A DNA stretch of 64,000 nt, taken from contig NZ_JAFBDQ010000012.1 of assembly GCF_016908315.1 (NCBI RefSeq), positions 43,680 to 107,679 on the forward strand, written 5' to 3'. Both the position numbers and the translations under genes were made by a program. Source of the DNA: Halanaerobacter jeridensis (GTDB lineage Bacteria > Bacillota > Halanaerobiia > Halobacteroidales > Halobacteroidaceae). The notes under the pieces were generated by a model. The model was given only the letters and a program-made list of their open reading frames with translations, did not search any database and was not told the origin of the DNA. How positions within the stretch are numbered: the first letter of the stretch is position 1; the number at the start of each line of letters is the position of its first letter. Shown here piece by piece: positions 1 to 8,119 of the stretch.

Positions 1-405
1 ATGGATACGATTACTATTCCCTTATATGCAATTTTCTTTATTTTAGCAGGGATGCAGATTAAGATTGCTAGTATAACTTCTGTTAGTTTTTTGATTATAG
101 CAGTTACTTATTTTGTAGCCCGAACAATTGGAAAATTAGGCGGTTCTTATTTAGGTGCTAAATTATCGGGAGCTCCAAAGAAAGTAGAAAAATATATTGG
201 CTTAGGATTATTACCACAGATTGGGGTAGCAATTGATTTGGCTTATAAAGTAGAAAGAGATTTTGCTCATTTAGCTGGTGAAAAAGCTAAATTAGGTATG
301 TTAGTCTTTAATATTCTCTTATTCACTGCTGCAATTACCGAAATTTTAGGTCCTTTAGCAACAGAGTATGGGCTTAATCAGGCGGGAGAAATGAAAGAAT
401 TTTAA
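1..405 (+). CDS. Cation/proton antiporter, C-terminal part (truncated by window edge)
   Basis: This is the last 134 residues of a polytopic membrane protein, and the frame is open to the first base of the window. Several hydrophobic segments, a glycine-rich segment (GKLGGSYLGAKLSG) and a motif GLGLLPQIGVAIDLA are typical of the last helices of Kef/CPA2-type sodium or potassium/proton exchangers. The ATG at position 1 is probably an internal methionine, because full-length members are about 380 residues or more. It ends 23 bases before the likely start of the LytS-like kinase. The substrate ion cannot be told from this fragment. Confidence 0.75.
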   Translation: MDTITIPLYAIFFILAGMQIKIASITSVSFLIIAVTYFVARTIGKLGGSYLGAKLSGAPKKVEKYIGLGLLPQIGVAIDLAYKVERDFAHLAGEKAKLGMLVFNILLFTAAITEILGPLATEYGLNQAGEMKEF

Positions 406-428
406 AACTATAAAGAGGGATGGTAACT

Positions 429-2126
429 ATGGAATTAGCTCAAATTAATAATTTATTATTTACTCTAATTAAAAGTATGTCTGTAATTGCAGTAGCTGCT
501 TATTTATTGGGCTTGGAAACCAATCTCTTTAATAAATTATTTAACCAACGTCCTAAATGGCAGACAAAAGGTTTTTTAGTTATCTTTTTTGGTATTCTAT
601 CCCTGTCAGGTACTTATTTAGGGATAGAGATCCAAGGTGCTTATGCTAATATTAGGGCTATCGGAGCTGTGGTCGCTGGATTATTAGGTGGTCCAATGGT
701 CGGAATACTGGCAGGATTAATTGGTGGGCTACATCGTTTTTTATTAGGCGGCTATACTGCTTTTGCTTGTGCATTATCAACGATTTTAGCTGGATTGATT
801 GGCGGTATAGTGTATAAATATCGTCCATTAAATAGAATTAGTTTAAGAGAAGGATTTACTGTAGGAGTAGTGGTTGAAGTTATTGAAATGACTTTTGTTT
901 TGATTTTTAGTAATCCTTATTCTGAGGCTTTAGTTTTAGTTGAAACAATTGCTTTACCGATGATTTTAAGTAATGCTTTAGGAATTGTATTATTTATAGA
1001 TATTTTGCAGAAAAGTTTTCGCAAAAAAGAAGAGGCTAAAGCTCGACAAGCACATAAAGCATTGAAAATTGCTAATAATAGTCTCTGTTATTTAAGTGAG
1101 GGATTAAATCATGATTCGGCTTCTGAAACTGCAAAAATCATTTTAGAGATTACGGAAGTAACAGCAGTAGCTATTACGAATCAAGAAGAAGTCTTAGCCC
1201 ATTGTGGAGCAGGAGAAGATCATCATCAAGCCGGGGCAGGTATTTTGACTGATGCTACTAAATTGGCTCTTGATCAAGGAGAGTTGAATATTGTTTCAAC
1301 AGCAGATGAAGTAGGCTGTCCAGTTGATGGCTGTCCTTTGGGGTCAGCAGTAATAGTACCATTAAAGCAGGATCAAGAAGTAATTGGAACCTTAAAATTG
1401 TATAAAAGAACCGAACAGAGTATTACTGATGTTGATATTGTCTTGGCCCGCGGGATTGGTGAATTGTTATCGACTCAGCTTTATTTATCAAGGTTGAAGA
1501 AAGAAGCACAGTTAACTACTGAAGCAGAGTTAAAGGCGTTACAAGCACAGATCCACCCTCATTTCTTATTCAATTCTTTGAATACAATTGTTTCTTTCTG
1601 TCGGACTGACCCTGATCAGGCACGGAAGTTATTGATGAGATTATCTAAATTTTTCCGTAAAACTTTGACGCAAAATAGTAAAATTGTGACCCTCAAACAA
1701 GAATTAGATTATATGCAGGATTATATGACGATTGAGAAAGCACGTTATGGAGATAAACTAAATATTGAGATAGATATTCCAGATCGATTATTAGATTATA
1801 AAGTACCTAGTTTTACACTCCAGCCGCTTGTAGAGAATGCTATTAAACACGGCTTAGCACCGCAGGCTCAAGCTGGTACAGTAGAGATTAAGGCAGAAAT
1901 TGTGGATTCTAATCTAATAATTGAAATTATAGATGATGGAGTAGGAATTGCTGACAATAAAGTAGAAGATATTTTGGAAGTAGGTAGTGGTCAAGATGTG
2001 GGGATTGGCTTAAGTAATGTTGATCAGCGTTTAGATAAAATTTATGGTAATGAATATGGAGTTGAAATTAAGAGCAAATTAAATAAAGGGACAAAAGTAA
2101 TTATTACTCTACCACTTAAGGAGTAG
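429..2126 (+). CDS. lytS: LytS-family membrane sensor histidine kinase
   Basis: The protein is a membrane sensor kinase of the LytS/YehU/BtsS class, expected to phosphorylate the response regulator encoded 11 bases downstream. Residues 1-140 form the 5TM Lyt sensor domain, including the signature NIRAIGAVVAGLLGGP followed by AGLIGGLHRF. A GAF-like domain with the paired-cysteine segment GCPVDGCPLGSAV follows. The kinase core carries QIHPHFLFNSLN (predicted phospho-His about residue 376) and a C-terminal ATPase domain with LVENAIKHGL and GIGLSNVDQRL. The start at 429 is preferred over ATG 420 because GAGGG at 415-419 abuts 420 but sits 9 bases from 429. The ligand is unknown; family members sense envelope state or pyruvate. 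Confidence 0.93.
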   Translation: MELAQINNLLFTLIKSMSVIAVAAYLLGLETNLFNKLFNQRPKWQTKGFLVIFFGILSLSGTYLGIEIQGAYANIRAIGAVVAGLLGGPMVGILAGLIGGLHRFLLGGYTAFACALSTILAGLIGGIVYKYRPLNRISLREGFTVGVVVEVIEMTFVLIFSNPYSEALVLVETIALPMILSNALGIVLFIDILQKSFRKKEEAKARQAHKALKIANNSLCYLSEGLNHDSASETAKIILEITEVTAVAITNQEEVLAHCGAGEDHHQAGAGILTDATKLALDQGELNIVSTADEVGCPVDGCPLGSAVIVPLKQDQEVIGTLKLYKRTEQSITDVDIVLARGIGELLSTQLYLSRLKKEAQLTTEAELKALQAQIHPHFLFNSLNTIVSFCRTDPDQARKLLMRLSKFFRKTLTQNSKIVTLKQELDYMQDYMTIEKARYGDKLNIEIDIPDRLLDYKVPSFTLQPLVENAIKHGLAPQAQAGTVEIKAEIVDSNLIIEIIDDGVGIADNKVEDILEVGSGQDVGIGLSNVDQRLDKIYGNEYGVEIKSKLNKGTKVIITLPLKE

Positions 2127-2137
2127 GTGTTAGAAAG

Positions 2138-2911
2138 ATGGCTAAACTACAAACAATTATTGTTGATGATGAAGCTCCAGCGCGTAACGAACTAGATTAT
2201 CTATTGACTGAAATTGATGAAGTTGAATTAATTGCTGAAGCAGATAATGGGATTGCAGCTTTACAATTAATTAAGGAAGAACAACCAGACCTTGTATTTT
2301 TAGATATTGAAATGCCGGGGAAGAATGGCCTTGAGGTAGCTGAAGAATTACAAAAGATGAAGCAACCACCGCAGATAATCTTCTTGACGGCTTATGACCA
2401 ATATGCTCTAGATGCTTTTAAAGTCAATGCAATTAATTATATTTTGAAGCCTTATGAAGAAGCTGAAGTTTATGAAGCAATTGAAAGAGTACAGGAGTTA
2501 TATCCTGAACAAGAATTATTAGAAGAAAAATTGACGGCAGTGATGAATGAGTTATCGGATGATAATCAACAACAAGAGGTAGACAAGCTACCAGTGACTA
2601 CTAATCGGGGTCGAATTAAATTATTGGAGTATGGAAAGATAATTTATATTCATACTAAAGCTAAAAAAGTTTATGCTGTAACTAAAGATAAGGAATATGA
2701 GGTGGATAACAACTTAACAGAATTAGAAGAAAAATTAAGTTCAGATTTCTTTAGAGTACACCGCAGTTATATCGTTAACCTGGCTAAGATAGAAGAGGTA
2801 ATTCCTTGGTTTAAGGGTAAGTATCAAGTGGTAATGGCTGATAATAACAATCAAAAAATACCTGTGAGTCGTTCTAAAGTAAAAACTCTACAGCAGATTT
2901 TTGATTTGTGA
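2138..2911 (+). CDS. lytR: LytTR-family response regulator
   Basis: This is the cytoplasmic partner of the upstream kinase. Residues 4-120 form a receiver domain with acidic pocket VDDE, phospho-acceptor Asp56 in LVFLDIEMPG and the conserved Lys in LKPYEE. Residues about 150-255 form a LytTR DNA-binding domain (IIYIHTKAKKVYAVT, FFRVHRSYIVNL, IPVSRSKVK). The gene starts 11 bases after the kinase stop and ends in a strong intrinsic terminator, so the two form an operon, perhaps with the upstream antiporter. Family members usually control a nearby transporter or murein-related gene. No LrgAB homologue is visible, so the target is open. Confidence 0.94.
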   Translation: MAKLQTIIVDDEAPARNELDYLLTEIDEVELIAEADNGIAALQLIKEEQPDLVFLDIEMPGKNGLEVAEELQKMKQPPQIIFLTAYDQYALDAFKVNAINYILKPYEEAEVYEAIERVQELYPEQELLEEKLTAVMNELSDDNQQQEVDKLPVTTNRGRIKLLEYGKIIYIHTKAKKVYAVTKDKEYEVDNNLTELEEKLSSDFFRVHRSYIVNLAKIEEVIPWFKGKYQVVMADNNNQKIPVSRSKVKTLQQIFDL

Positions 2912-2918
2912 TAAAGTA

Positions 2919-2951
2919 AAAAGAGCAACCGATTTAATCGGTTGCTCTTTT
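2919..2951. terminator. Bidirectional intrinsic terminator
   Basis: A 15-bp perfect stem (left arm 2919-2933, right arm 2937-2951) with a 3-base loop has an A tract on one side and a T tract on the other. It closes the lytSR operon on the plus strand and the small minus-strand gene that ends at 2959. Confidence 0.92.
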
Positions 2952-2958
2952 CTTAATT

Positions 2959-3054
2959 TTAGTAATCATAACCGCCGCCTAAAACTAATAAAATCAAAAT
3001 TAAGAAGATAATATAAACTAAATTATCTCCACCACCGCCAAATAAGTCTCCCAT
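2959..3054 (-). CDS. 31-residue glycine-rich membrane peptide, YjcZ-like
   Basis: This tiny gene encodes a peptide starting MGDLFGGGGDNLVY, then one hydrophobic helix (IIFLILILLVL) and a tail GGGYDY. A strong ribosome-binding site (AGGAGGG) lies 8 bases upstream of the ATG. The layout, a short glycine-rich head, one membrane segment and a Gly/Tyr tail, resembles the YjcZ/YtxC-like small sporulation proteins of Firmicutes. A near-identical paralogue lies at 3198-3293. An upstream sigma-K-like promoter (3092-3119) supports a sporulation role. The family assignment is by pattern only, since 31 residues give little signal. Confidence 0.8.
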   Translation of the reverse strand: MGDLFGGGGDNLVYIIFLILILLVLGGGYDY

Positions 3055-3091
3055 TTATGTTCCCTCCTCTCTTTTACAGTATTTTTATTTC

Positions 3092-3119
3092 TATACTATG
3101 AAAGTTTAATCTATTTTGT
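3092..3119 (-). promoter_or_regulatory. Candidate sigma-K/sigma-E type sporulation promoter
   Basis: On the minus strand the sequence reads AC, 17 bases, then CATAGTATA. This fits the mother-cell sigma-K consensus known from Bacillus (AC, 16-17 bases, CATA-NNN-TA). It lies about 38 bases upstream of the peptide start at 3054. The same pattern and spacing recur before the paralogue, which makes chance less likely. Confidence 0.6.
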
Positions 3120-3154
3120 TAAACAGAACTCTAAACCATTCATCTCTAATGAGT

Positions 3155-3180
3155 AAAGCAGCCAGGTTCCTGGCTGCTTT
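3155..3180 (-). terminator. Hairpin terminator for the second small peptide gene
   Basis: A 12-bp perfect inverted repeat (3155-3166 and 3169-3180) has only a two-base spacer. It lies 17 bases beyond the stop of the minus-strand gene 3198-3293. The stem base contributes three T on the minus strand, so termination efficiency is uncertain. Confidence 0.65.
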
Positions 3181-3197
3181 AGAGTTAGGTGGCTAAG

Positions 3198-3293
3198 TTA
3201 ACAATCATAACCTCCACCTAAGACTAATAGAATCAAAATTAAGAAGATGATATAAACACAGCTATCTCCACATCCACCAAATAAGTCTCCCAT
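3198..3293 (-). CDS. 31-residue glycine-rich membrane peptide, YjcZ-like, cysteine variant
   Basis: The peptide (MGDLFGGCGDSCVY, hydrophobic core IIFLILILLVL, tail GGGYDC) is the same length as its neighbour at 2959-3054. It differs mainly in three added cysteines, one in place of the last tyrosine. The ribosome-binding site is AAGGGGG. Its own sigma-K-like promoter (3327-3354) and its own downstream hairpin show it is a separate transcription unit. The cysteines could allow disulfide cross-linking in a spore coat; that is inference. The membrane helix sequence is identical in both paralogues. Confidence 0.8.
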   Translation of the reverse strand: MGDLFGGCGDSCVYIIFLILILLVLGGGYDC

Positions 3294-3326
3294 TAATTAT
3301 GCCCCCTTTGTTTTATAGGTTTACTT

Positions 3327-3354
3327 TATACTATGCAGGTTGTTGTTAATTCGT
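3327..3354 (-). promoter_or_regulatory. Candidate sigma-K/sigma-E type sporulation promoter
   Basis: The minus strand reads AC, 17 bases, CATAGTATA, exactly the arrangement found upstream of the paralogue at 2959-3054. The -10-like element ends 34 bases before the start codon. The intervening 17 bases differ between the two sites, so the shared AC and CATAGTATA look selected rather than copied. Confidence 0.6.
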
Positions 3355-3453
3355 TAATTGATTCCTCCACCCACCATATTTTTCCTTTAACAATTTGATT
3401 ATTTAATTTATATATTATAATGTAGTCATTTTAAGTTAGAGAGGGGGATTATA

Positions 3454-3549
3454 ATGGATTATAGCTATGAAGATCATGGCGGCGGCAACATAATGTGGAT
3501 ATTTTTGATACTTATTTTAGTATTATTTACTGGAGGAATGGAATGGTAA
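3454..3549 (+). CDS. 31-residue small membrane peptide, YjcZ-like
   Basis: The peptide starts MDYSYEDHGGGN, has one hydrophobic helix (IMWIFLILILVLF) and ends TGGMEW. A GAGGGGG ribosome-binding site sits 6 bases before the ATG and a strong hairpin follows the stop. It shares length and plan with the two minus-strand peptides (polar Gly-rich head, helix with LILIL, short Gly-containing tail) but is on the opposite strand and more divergent. Upstream there is a TTGATT/TATAAT pair with a short 15-base spacer (3395-3421) rather than the CATAGTATA pattern. Function is unknown. Confidence 0.75.
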   Translation: MDYSYEDHGGGNIMWIFLILILVLFTGGMEW

Positions 3550-3562
3550 AAAATTAAGAAAT

Positions 3563-3605
3563 TAAACTACCTGCTTGGTCTTAATTGATCAAGCAGGTAG
3601 TTTAA
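3563..3605 (+). terminator. Intrinsic terminator after small peptide gene
   Basis: A 16-bp stem (3563-3578 with 3590-3605) ends the 3454-3549 gene and is followed by an AT-rich stretch with a run of seven T. It insulates the small-peptide gene from adhE. Confidence 0.85.
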
Positions 3606-3640
3606 TTAGATATTTTTTTAACAAAAAACTAATAAATTTC

Positions 3641-3668
3641 TTGACGCTGTTAAAATATTTGTTATAAT
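3641..3668 (+). promoter_or_regulatory. Probable adhE promoter with long leader
   Basis: TTGACG (3641-3646) and TATAAT (3663-3668) are separated by 16 bases. The start codon of adhE is over 230 bases downstream, so the mRNA would carry a long AT-rich leader (about 3675-3901). I see no recognisable riboswitch in that leader. It may hold regulatory sites for the redox control usual for adhE genes, but no clear Rex palindrome was found. Confidence 0.6.
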
Positions 3669-3901
3669 AATAACGAAGATTGAGAAAGAGAGGACTTCAT
3701 ATTAGCTATAAAACCCTAAATTAATAGTTATCTATAAAATTATAGTAATTAGATCCAATCTATAATACTAATATCTTTGATATAATATTAACTATTTTTT
3801 TAGTGGTTAAGTGAAAAAAATAACAAAGTAATAATTAAGTAGTTTAAAAGATGATATTTAAGTCAATATTAAGATTAATAAGTCTATAAGGGGGAATCAA
3901 A

Positions 3902-6496
3902 ATGTCAATTAAAAAAGTGACTAACACTGAAGAATTAGAAGAATTAATTACAGAAGTAGAAGAGGCACAGAGAGAATTCGCTGAATATTCGCAGGAAGAA
4001 GTGGATGAAATTTTTAGAAAAGCATCTGTTGCTGCAAATGACAAGCGTATTGATTTGGCTAAATTGGCAGTAGAAGATACTGAAATGGGAGTAGTAGAAG
4101 ATAAGGTGATTAAAAATCACTTTTCTGCAGAGTATATTTATAATGAGTATCGTGACAGTAAAACTTGTGGTGTAATAGAAGAGGATGAATCTTATGGAGT
4201 TAAAAAGATTGCTGAACCAATAGGAGTTTTAGCTGGGATTGTACCTGTTACTAATCCTACTTCCACAACTATTTTCAAGTCGTTGATTTCGCTTAAAACA
4301 AGAAATGCAATTATTTTCTCTCCTCATCCGAATGCTACTGAATGTACAATTGAAGCTGCTAAAACTGTTTTGGAAGCAGCAGTAGAGGCTGGGGCACCTG
4401 AAAATATTATCGGCTGGATTGATGAGCCGTCAATTGAAATGTCACAGATGTTAATGCAGCATCAGAAGGTAGCTATGATTTTAGCTACAGGAGGACCAGG
4501 TATGGTCAAGCAGGCTTATTCATCTGGAAAGCCAGCAATTGGAGTAGGTGCAGGTAATACTCCAGCTGTAATTGATGAAACAGCGCATCTGAAAATGGCT
4601 GTTAGCTCAATTTTAATGAGTAAAACTTTCGATAATGGTGTTATTTGTGCTTCGGAACAGTCAGTAACTGTAGTTGATGAAGTTTATGAAGAGGTCAAGC
4701 AAGAATTTATTAGTCGTGGAGCATATGTTTTATCACCTGCTGAAAAAGAGAAAGTAGATGATATTTTATTACAAGATGGTCATATTAATTCAGAAGTAGT
4801 AGGACAGCCAGCAGCAAAGATTGCTAATTTAGCTGGGTTAGAAGTACCAGAAGAAACTAAAGTCTTAATTGCTGAAGTTGAAGAAGTAGGAGAAGAGGAA
4901 CCATTCTCTTATGAGAAATTGTCACCAACGTTGGCTCTTTATCGAGCTGAAGATTTTTATTCAGCAGTCGATAATGCTACAGATTTAGTTGAATTTGGTG
5001 GCATGGGTCATACTTCAGTTTTATATACAGATAGAGTTAATGAAGATAGAATAGATTACTTTGATACTGAAATGAAAACAGGAAGAATTCTAGTTAATAT
5101 GCCTTCATCTCAAGGAGCAATTGGTGATATTTATAACTTTAAATTAGAACCATCTCTAACCTTAGGTTGTGGTTCTTGGGGTGGGAATTCAGTCAGTGAA
5201 AATGTGGGGGTTAAACATCTAATGAATATTAAGACAACTGCGGAACGAAAAGAGAATATGTTGTGGTTTAAAGTACCAGAAGATATCTATTTCAAATATG
5301 GATCCTTACCAATTGCTTTAAAAGAATTAGATGATAAAGAAAAAGCATTTATTGTAACTGACGAGGATTTATATGATTTAGGTTATGCTGAGAGAATTAC
5401 TGATGAATTAGATAAAAACGATGTAGACTTTAGAGTTTTCTCTGATGTCAAGCCGGATCCGACACTATCTACAGTTAATAAAGCTTTAGAAAAGATGAGA
5501 TCTTATGAACCAGATTTAATTATTGCTTTAGGTGGCGGATCTCCAATGGATGCTGCCAAAATCATGTGGTTATTGTATGAGCACCCAGAAGCTAAATTCA
5601 AAGAATTATCAATGACTTTTATGGATATTAGAAAAAGAATTTATAAATTCCCAGAGCTAGGAAATAAAGCAGAAATGGTAGCAATACCTACTACTTCAGG
5701 AACTGGATCAGAAGTAACGCCATTTGCAGTAGTCACTGATGATGAGACAGGGATAAAATATCCAATTGCTGATTATGAATTAACTCCTAATATGGCAATT
5801 GTTGATCCTGATTTAGTATTAAGTATGCCGCCGAAATTGACTGCTTATTCTGGAATTGATGCTTTAACTCATGCAATTGAGGCTTATGTATCAGTCTTAT
5901 CAAATGAATATACTAAAGGATTAGCTTTAGAAGCAATTCGCTTAATCTTTAAGTATCTGCCTCGATCTTATAAAAATGGTGCCGATGATAGAAAAGCAAG
6001 AGAAAAGATTCATTATGCTGCCACAACAGCGGGAATGGCTTTTGCTAATGCTTTCTTAGGTATCTGTCACTCGATGGCACATAAATTAGGTTCAACGTTC
6101 CACTTACCGCATGGTTTAGCTAATTCACTGTTGATTAAACCTGTAATTAAATATAATTCAAGTAATGTACCACAAAAACAGGCATCATTCCCACAGTATA
6201 AGTATCCGTTAGCTAAGAGAAGATATGCTAAAATTGCTGAACACTTAGGATTAGGTGGGAATAGTGATGAAGAGAAGACTAAACTTTTAATTGATGCTAT
6301 TGATGAGTTACAAAATGAATTAGATTTACCTAATAGCATCAAAGAAGCTGGAGTTTCTGAACATGATTTCTATAAAGAACTTGATCATATGTCAGAATTA
6401 GCTTTTGATGATCAATGTACGGCTGCAAATCCACGTTATCCGTTAATTAGTGAATTGAAAGAACTATATATTAAAGGATTTAATGGAGAATTTTAA
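3902..6496 (+). CDS. adhE: Bifunctional acetaldehyde-CoA/alcohol dehydrogenase
   Basis: AdhE reduces acetyl-CoA to acetaldehyde and then to ethanol, re-oxidising NADH in fermentation. At 864 residues it has the usual full length. Residues 1 to about 440 form the CoA-dependent aldehyde dehydrogenase half, with catalytic Cys249 in GVICASEQS and the nucleotide-contacting segment ATGGPGMVKQAYSSGKPAIG. Residues about 455-864 form the iron-dependent alcohol dehydrogenase half, with GGGSPMDAAK, TTSGTGSEVTPFAVVTD and metal-ligand histidines in ICHSMAHKLGSTFHLPHG. The start is supported by AAGGGGGA 7 bases upstream. It is a single-gene unit with its own promoter and terminator. In known hosts AdhE polymerises into spirosomes. 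Confidence 0.97.
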   Translation: MSIKKVTNTEELEELITEVEEAQREFAEYSQEEVDEIFRKASVAANDKRIDLAKLAVEDTEMGVVEDKVIKNHFSAEYIYNEYRDSKTCGVIEEDESYGVKKIAEPIGVLAGIVPVTNPTSTTIFKSLISLKTRNAIIFSPHPNATECTIEAAKTVLEAAVEAGAPENIIGWIDEPSIEMSQMLMQHQKVAMILATGGPGMVKQAYSSGKPAIGVGAGNTPAVIDETAHLKMAVSSILMSKTFDNGVICASEQSVTVVDEVYEEVKQEFISRGAYVLSPAEKEKVDDILLQDGHINSEVVGQPAAKIANLAGLEVPEETKVLIAEVEEVGEEEPFSYEKLSPTLALYRAEDFYSAVDNATDLVEFGGMGHTSVLYTDRVNEDRIDYFDTEMKTGRILVNMPSSQGAIGDIYNFKLEPSLTLGCGSWGGNSVSENVGVKHLMNIKTTAERKENMLWFKVPEDIYFKYGSLPIALKELDDKEKAFIVTDEDLYDLGYAERITDELDKNDVDFRVFSDVKPDPTLSTVNKALEKMRSYEPDLIIALGGGSPMDAAKIMWLLYEHPEAKFKELSMTFMDIRKRIYKFPELGNKAEMVAIPTTSGTGSEVTPFAVVTDDETGIKYPIADYELTPNMAIVDPDLVLSMPPKLTAYSGIDALTHAIEAYVSVLSNEYTKGLALEAIRLIFKYLPRSYKNGADDRKAREKIHYAATTAGMAFANAFLGICHSMAHKLGSTFHLPHGLANSLLIKPVIKYNSSNVPQKQASFPQYKYPLAKRRYAKIAEHLGLGGNSDEEKTKLLIDAIDELQNELDLPNSIKEAGVSEHDFYKELDHMSELAFDDQCTAANPRYPLISELKELYIKGFNGEF

Positions 6497-6534
6497 GTTG
6501 TATTTGATGTAATACCTGTTTGAAAACCCCTTTA

Positions 6535-6572
6535 CCGCCAGGTTTAACCTACCTGGCGGATTTCATTTTTTT
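6535..6572 (+). terminator. Intrinsic terminator of adhE
   Basis: CCGCCAGGT (6535-6543) pairs with ACCTGGCGG (6551-6559), and a T-rich stretch follows to 6572. It lies 38 bases after the adhE stop. Confidence 0.88.
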
Positions 6573-6690
6573 GAAAGAATGAATAATAGTATTAGCTTAA
6601 TAGCACAATAATTAAAGGAGTTCATACTGAACTTATTAATGAGAAAGACTGATAAATTAACATATAATATTTTTGATTTGAGGTGGTTAC

Positions 6691-7392
6691 TTGAATAATG
6701 GAATAATGATTACCTTTCGTGTGTTTTTAGCTCTGTTCTTTTTATTTATCTTTACTAAATTATTAAGTAAAAGAAGTTTAGCCAAGTTGACTTATTTTGA
6801 TTATATTGCAATAGTAACTTTAGGTACTTTAGCTGGTAACTTAGCTTTTAATACCAAAATAGAAATTATGGATTTTCTATTGGCTATGGTATTAATTACA
6901 ATAATTATAAAATTGGCTTCTTATGGGGCAATTAAATCTAAATTTTGGCGTAAAAAAATAGCAGGAGAGGCAACAGTATTAATCGAGAATGGTAAAATCA
7001 GAGAAGAAAAGATGCATCAATTAAACTATTCTTATGATTATTTATTGGAACAATTGCGCCAAGAACAAATCTTTAATTTGTCTAAAATTGAATTTGCTTT
7101 ATTAGAACCTAATGGAGAACTGAGTGTGCAGTTGAAATCACAATATCGACCAGTAACTCCTCGCGACTTGGGTTTAGAAACTAATTATGAAGGGTTATCT
7201 ACAACATTGATTTTAGAAGGCCAAGTTCTAAAAAGTAATTTAGCAGCAAACAATTTATCAGAAGAGTGGTTAAGTAAAGAATTAGATAAACGTAATATAA
7301 CGGATAGTAAAAAAGTTACTTTTGCTGCTTTAGGAACTAATGGGAAGTTGTATGTAGATTTATATGATGATCAAGCGTGGGATGATAAATGA
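6691..7392 (+). CDS. DUF421 (YetF-like) membrane protein
   Basis: The protein has three N-terminal membrane helices (about residues 7-27, 38-56, 62-80) and a cytoplasmic C-terminal region, the standard layout of the DUF421/YetF family. Family-typical segments are GKRS-like LSKRSLAKLTYFDY, VTLGTLAGNLAF, the middle segment VLIENGKIREEKM, and ALLEPNGELSV. The gene starts with TTG (6691), supported by AGGTGG just upstream; the next in-frame ATG (6706) is too far from it. In Bacillus, members of this family have been linked to spore membrane proteins, but the biochemical role is not settled. It stands alone between the adhE terminator and a repeat element. Confidence 0.85.
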   Translation: MNNGIMITFRVFLALFFLFIFTKLLSKRSLAKLTYFDYIAIVTLGTLAGNLAFNTKIEIMDFLLAMVLITIIIKLASYGAIKSKFWRKKIAGEATVLIENGKIREEKMHQLNYSYDYLLEQLRQEQIFNLSKIEFALLEPNGELSVQLKSQYRPVTPRDLGLETNYEGLSTTLILEGQVLKSNLAANNLSEEWLSKELDKRNITDSKKVTFAALGTNGKLYVDLYDDQAWDDK

Positions 7393-7457
7393 TGTAGCTA
7401 AGATATTTGCTTAATTTTAGCTCAGATAATATAATATCTATATAAAGTGTAACTTCT

Positions 7458-7646
7458 AGATGGCTGAGCAATCATTTCTTCGTTCAGAAATTTAGGATGA
7501 TTCGTCTAAAATTCGTTCAAGTAAAATCAATTTCACTTAATTTAAATTGGAAATTAAGTAATACAAAATTGATTTCACTTTCACTTCATTAAGACTCATT
7601 AACATACTAAATTTAATGCCACTACGAAAAACTTGCTCAGCCATCT
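7458..7646. repeat. Inner dispersed repeat with 14-bp terminal inverted repeats
   Basis: AGATGGCTGAGCAA (7458-7471) and its perfect reverse complement (7633-7646) bracket 189 bp. Its right end plus flank, 7607-7659, is identical over 53 bases to the reverse complement of 63946-63998 at the end of the window. A second copy therefore enters the window there in opposite orientation. Similarity continues at reduced identity for about 40 further bases. It is probably a MITE or a mobile structured repeat. Confidence 0.8.
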
Positions 7647-7833
7647 AATGATAGTTTTAATTTAATAGCGGGAGCAGGGACTGTCTTATCAAGATAGTTC
7701 TGTTTTAATTGTAAGTTTTTGATTTTGACTAATTATTAGATAAATTAAAATTAAAACCAAAAGGCACAATCAAAAAATAAGCAATCCCAAAATGGTATAT
7801 CTCTGCCTCCACACTTTAAGTAAAGCTGCCTTG

Positions 7834-8076
7834 GATTAAGATAAAATTGTTTCGCAGCGACTTCAAATCTAGTTTGTCAATAAGTCTTAATGAAGTATAA
7901 TAAAAAATGATTTTGGGAGTTTAATTTCAAATTTAATTCGTCCCTCATAACAATCACGTCCTGTGATATTCGGGACATTAAAACTTCCTGTTCGTCAAAA
8001 CTAAATTATTTTTTATTATACAAATTTAGACGAATCAAACTAGATTTATAAGTGAAGAAATCATTTTATCTTAATC
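7834..8076. repeat. Large imperfect hairpin, about 240 bp
   Basis: Ordered complementary blocks fold this stretch on itself: 7834-7847 with 8063-8076 (14 bp), 7865-7876 with 8036-8047 (12 bp), and 7896-7908 with 8008-8020 (13 bp). A small internal hairpin (ATCAC/GTGAT) sits near 7953-7967. The paired blocks are perfect while the intervening bases differ. It ends 43 bases upstream of the methyltransferase start and could affect its expression. Confidence 0.75.
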
Positions 8077-8119
8077 CCGAAAGTGGCACTTTATATATAG
8101 AAAAGGAGTTGCAATTTGT

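Larger units (their letters stand above)
7438..8100. repeat. Composite nested inverted-repeat element (MITE-like), no gene
   Basis: This gene-free stretch between 7393 and 8119 is bounded by CTATATAAAGTG (7438-7449) and its near-complement CACTTTATATATAG (8087-8100). It contains a 189-bp inner inverted-repeat element (7458-7646) and a large hairpin (7834-8076). The 28-base segment at 7753-7780 (containing GGCACAATCAAAAAATAA) recurs with one mismatch at 63877-63904. No coding potential for a transposase is visible. It looks like non-autonomous mobile DNA with one element inserted in another; the full boundaries are uncertain. Confidence 0.75.

Noticed and set aside
3600..3901. Rex operator or riboswitch in the adhE leader
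   Set aside because: I looked for the TTGTTAA-type dyad and known riboswitch cores and found only partial half-sites in AT-rich sequence.
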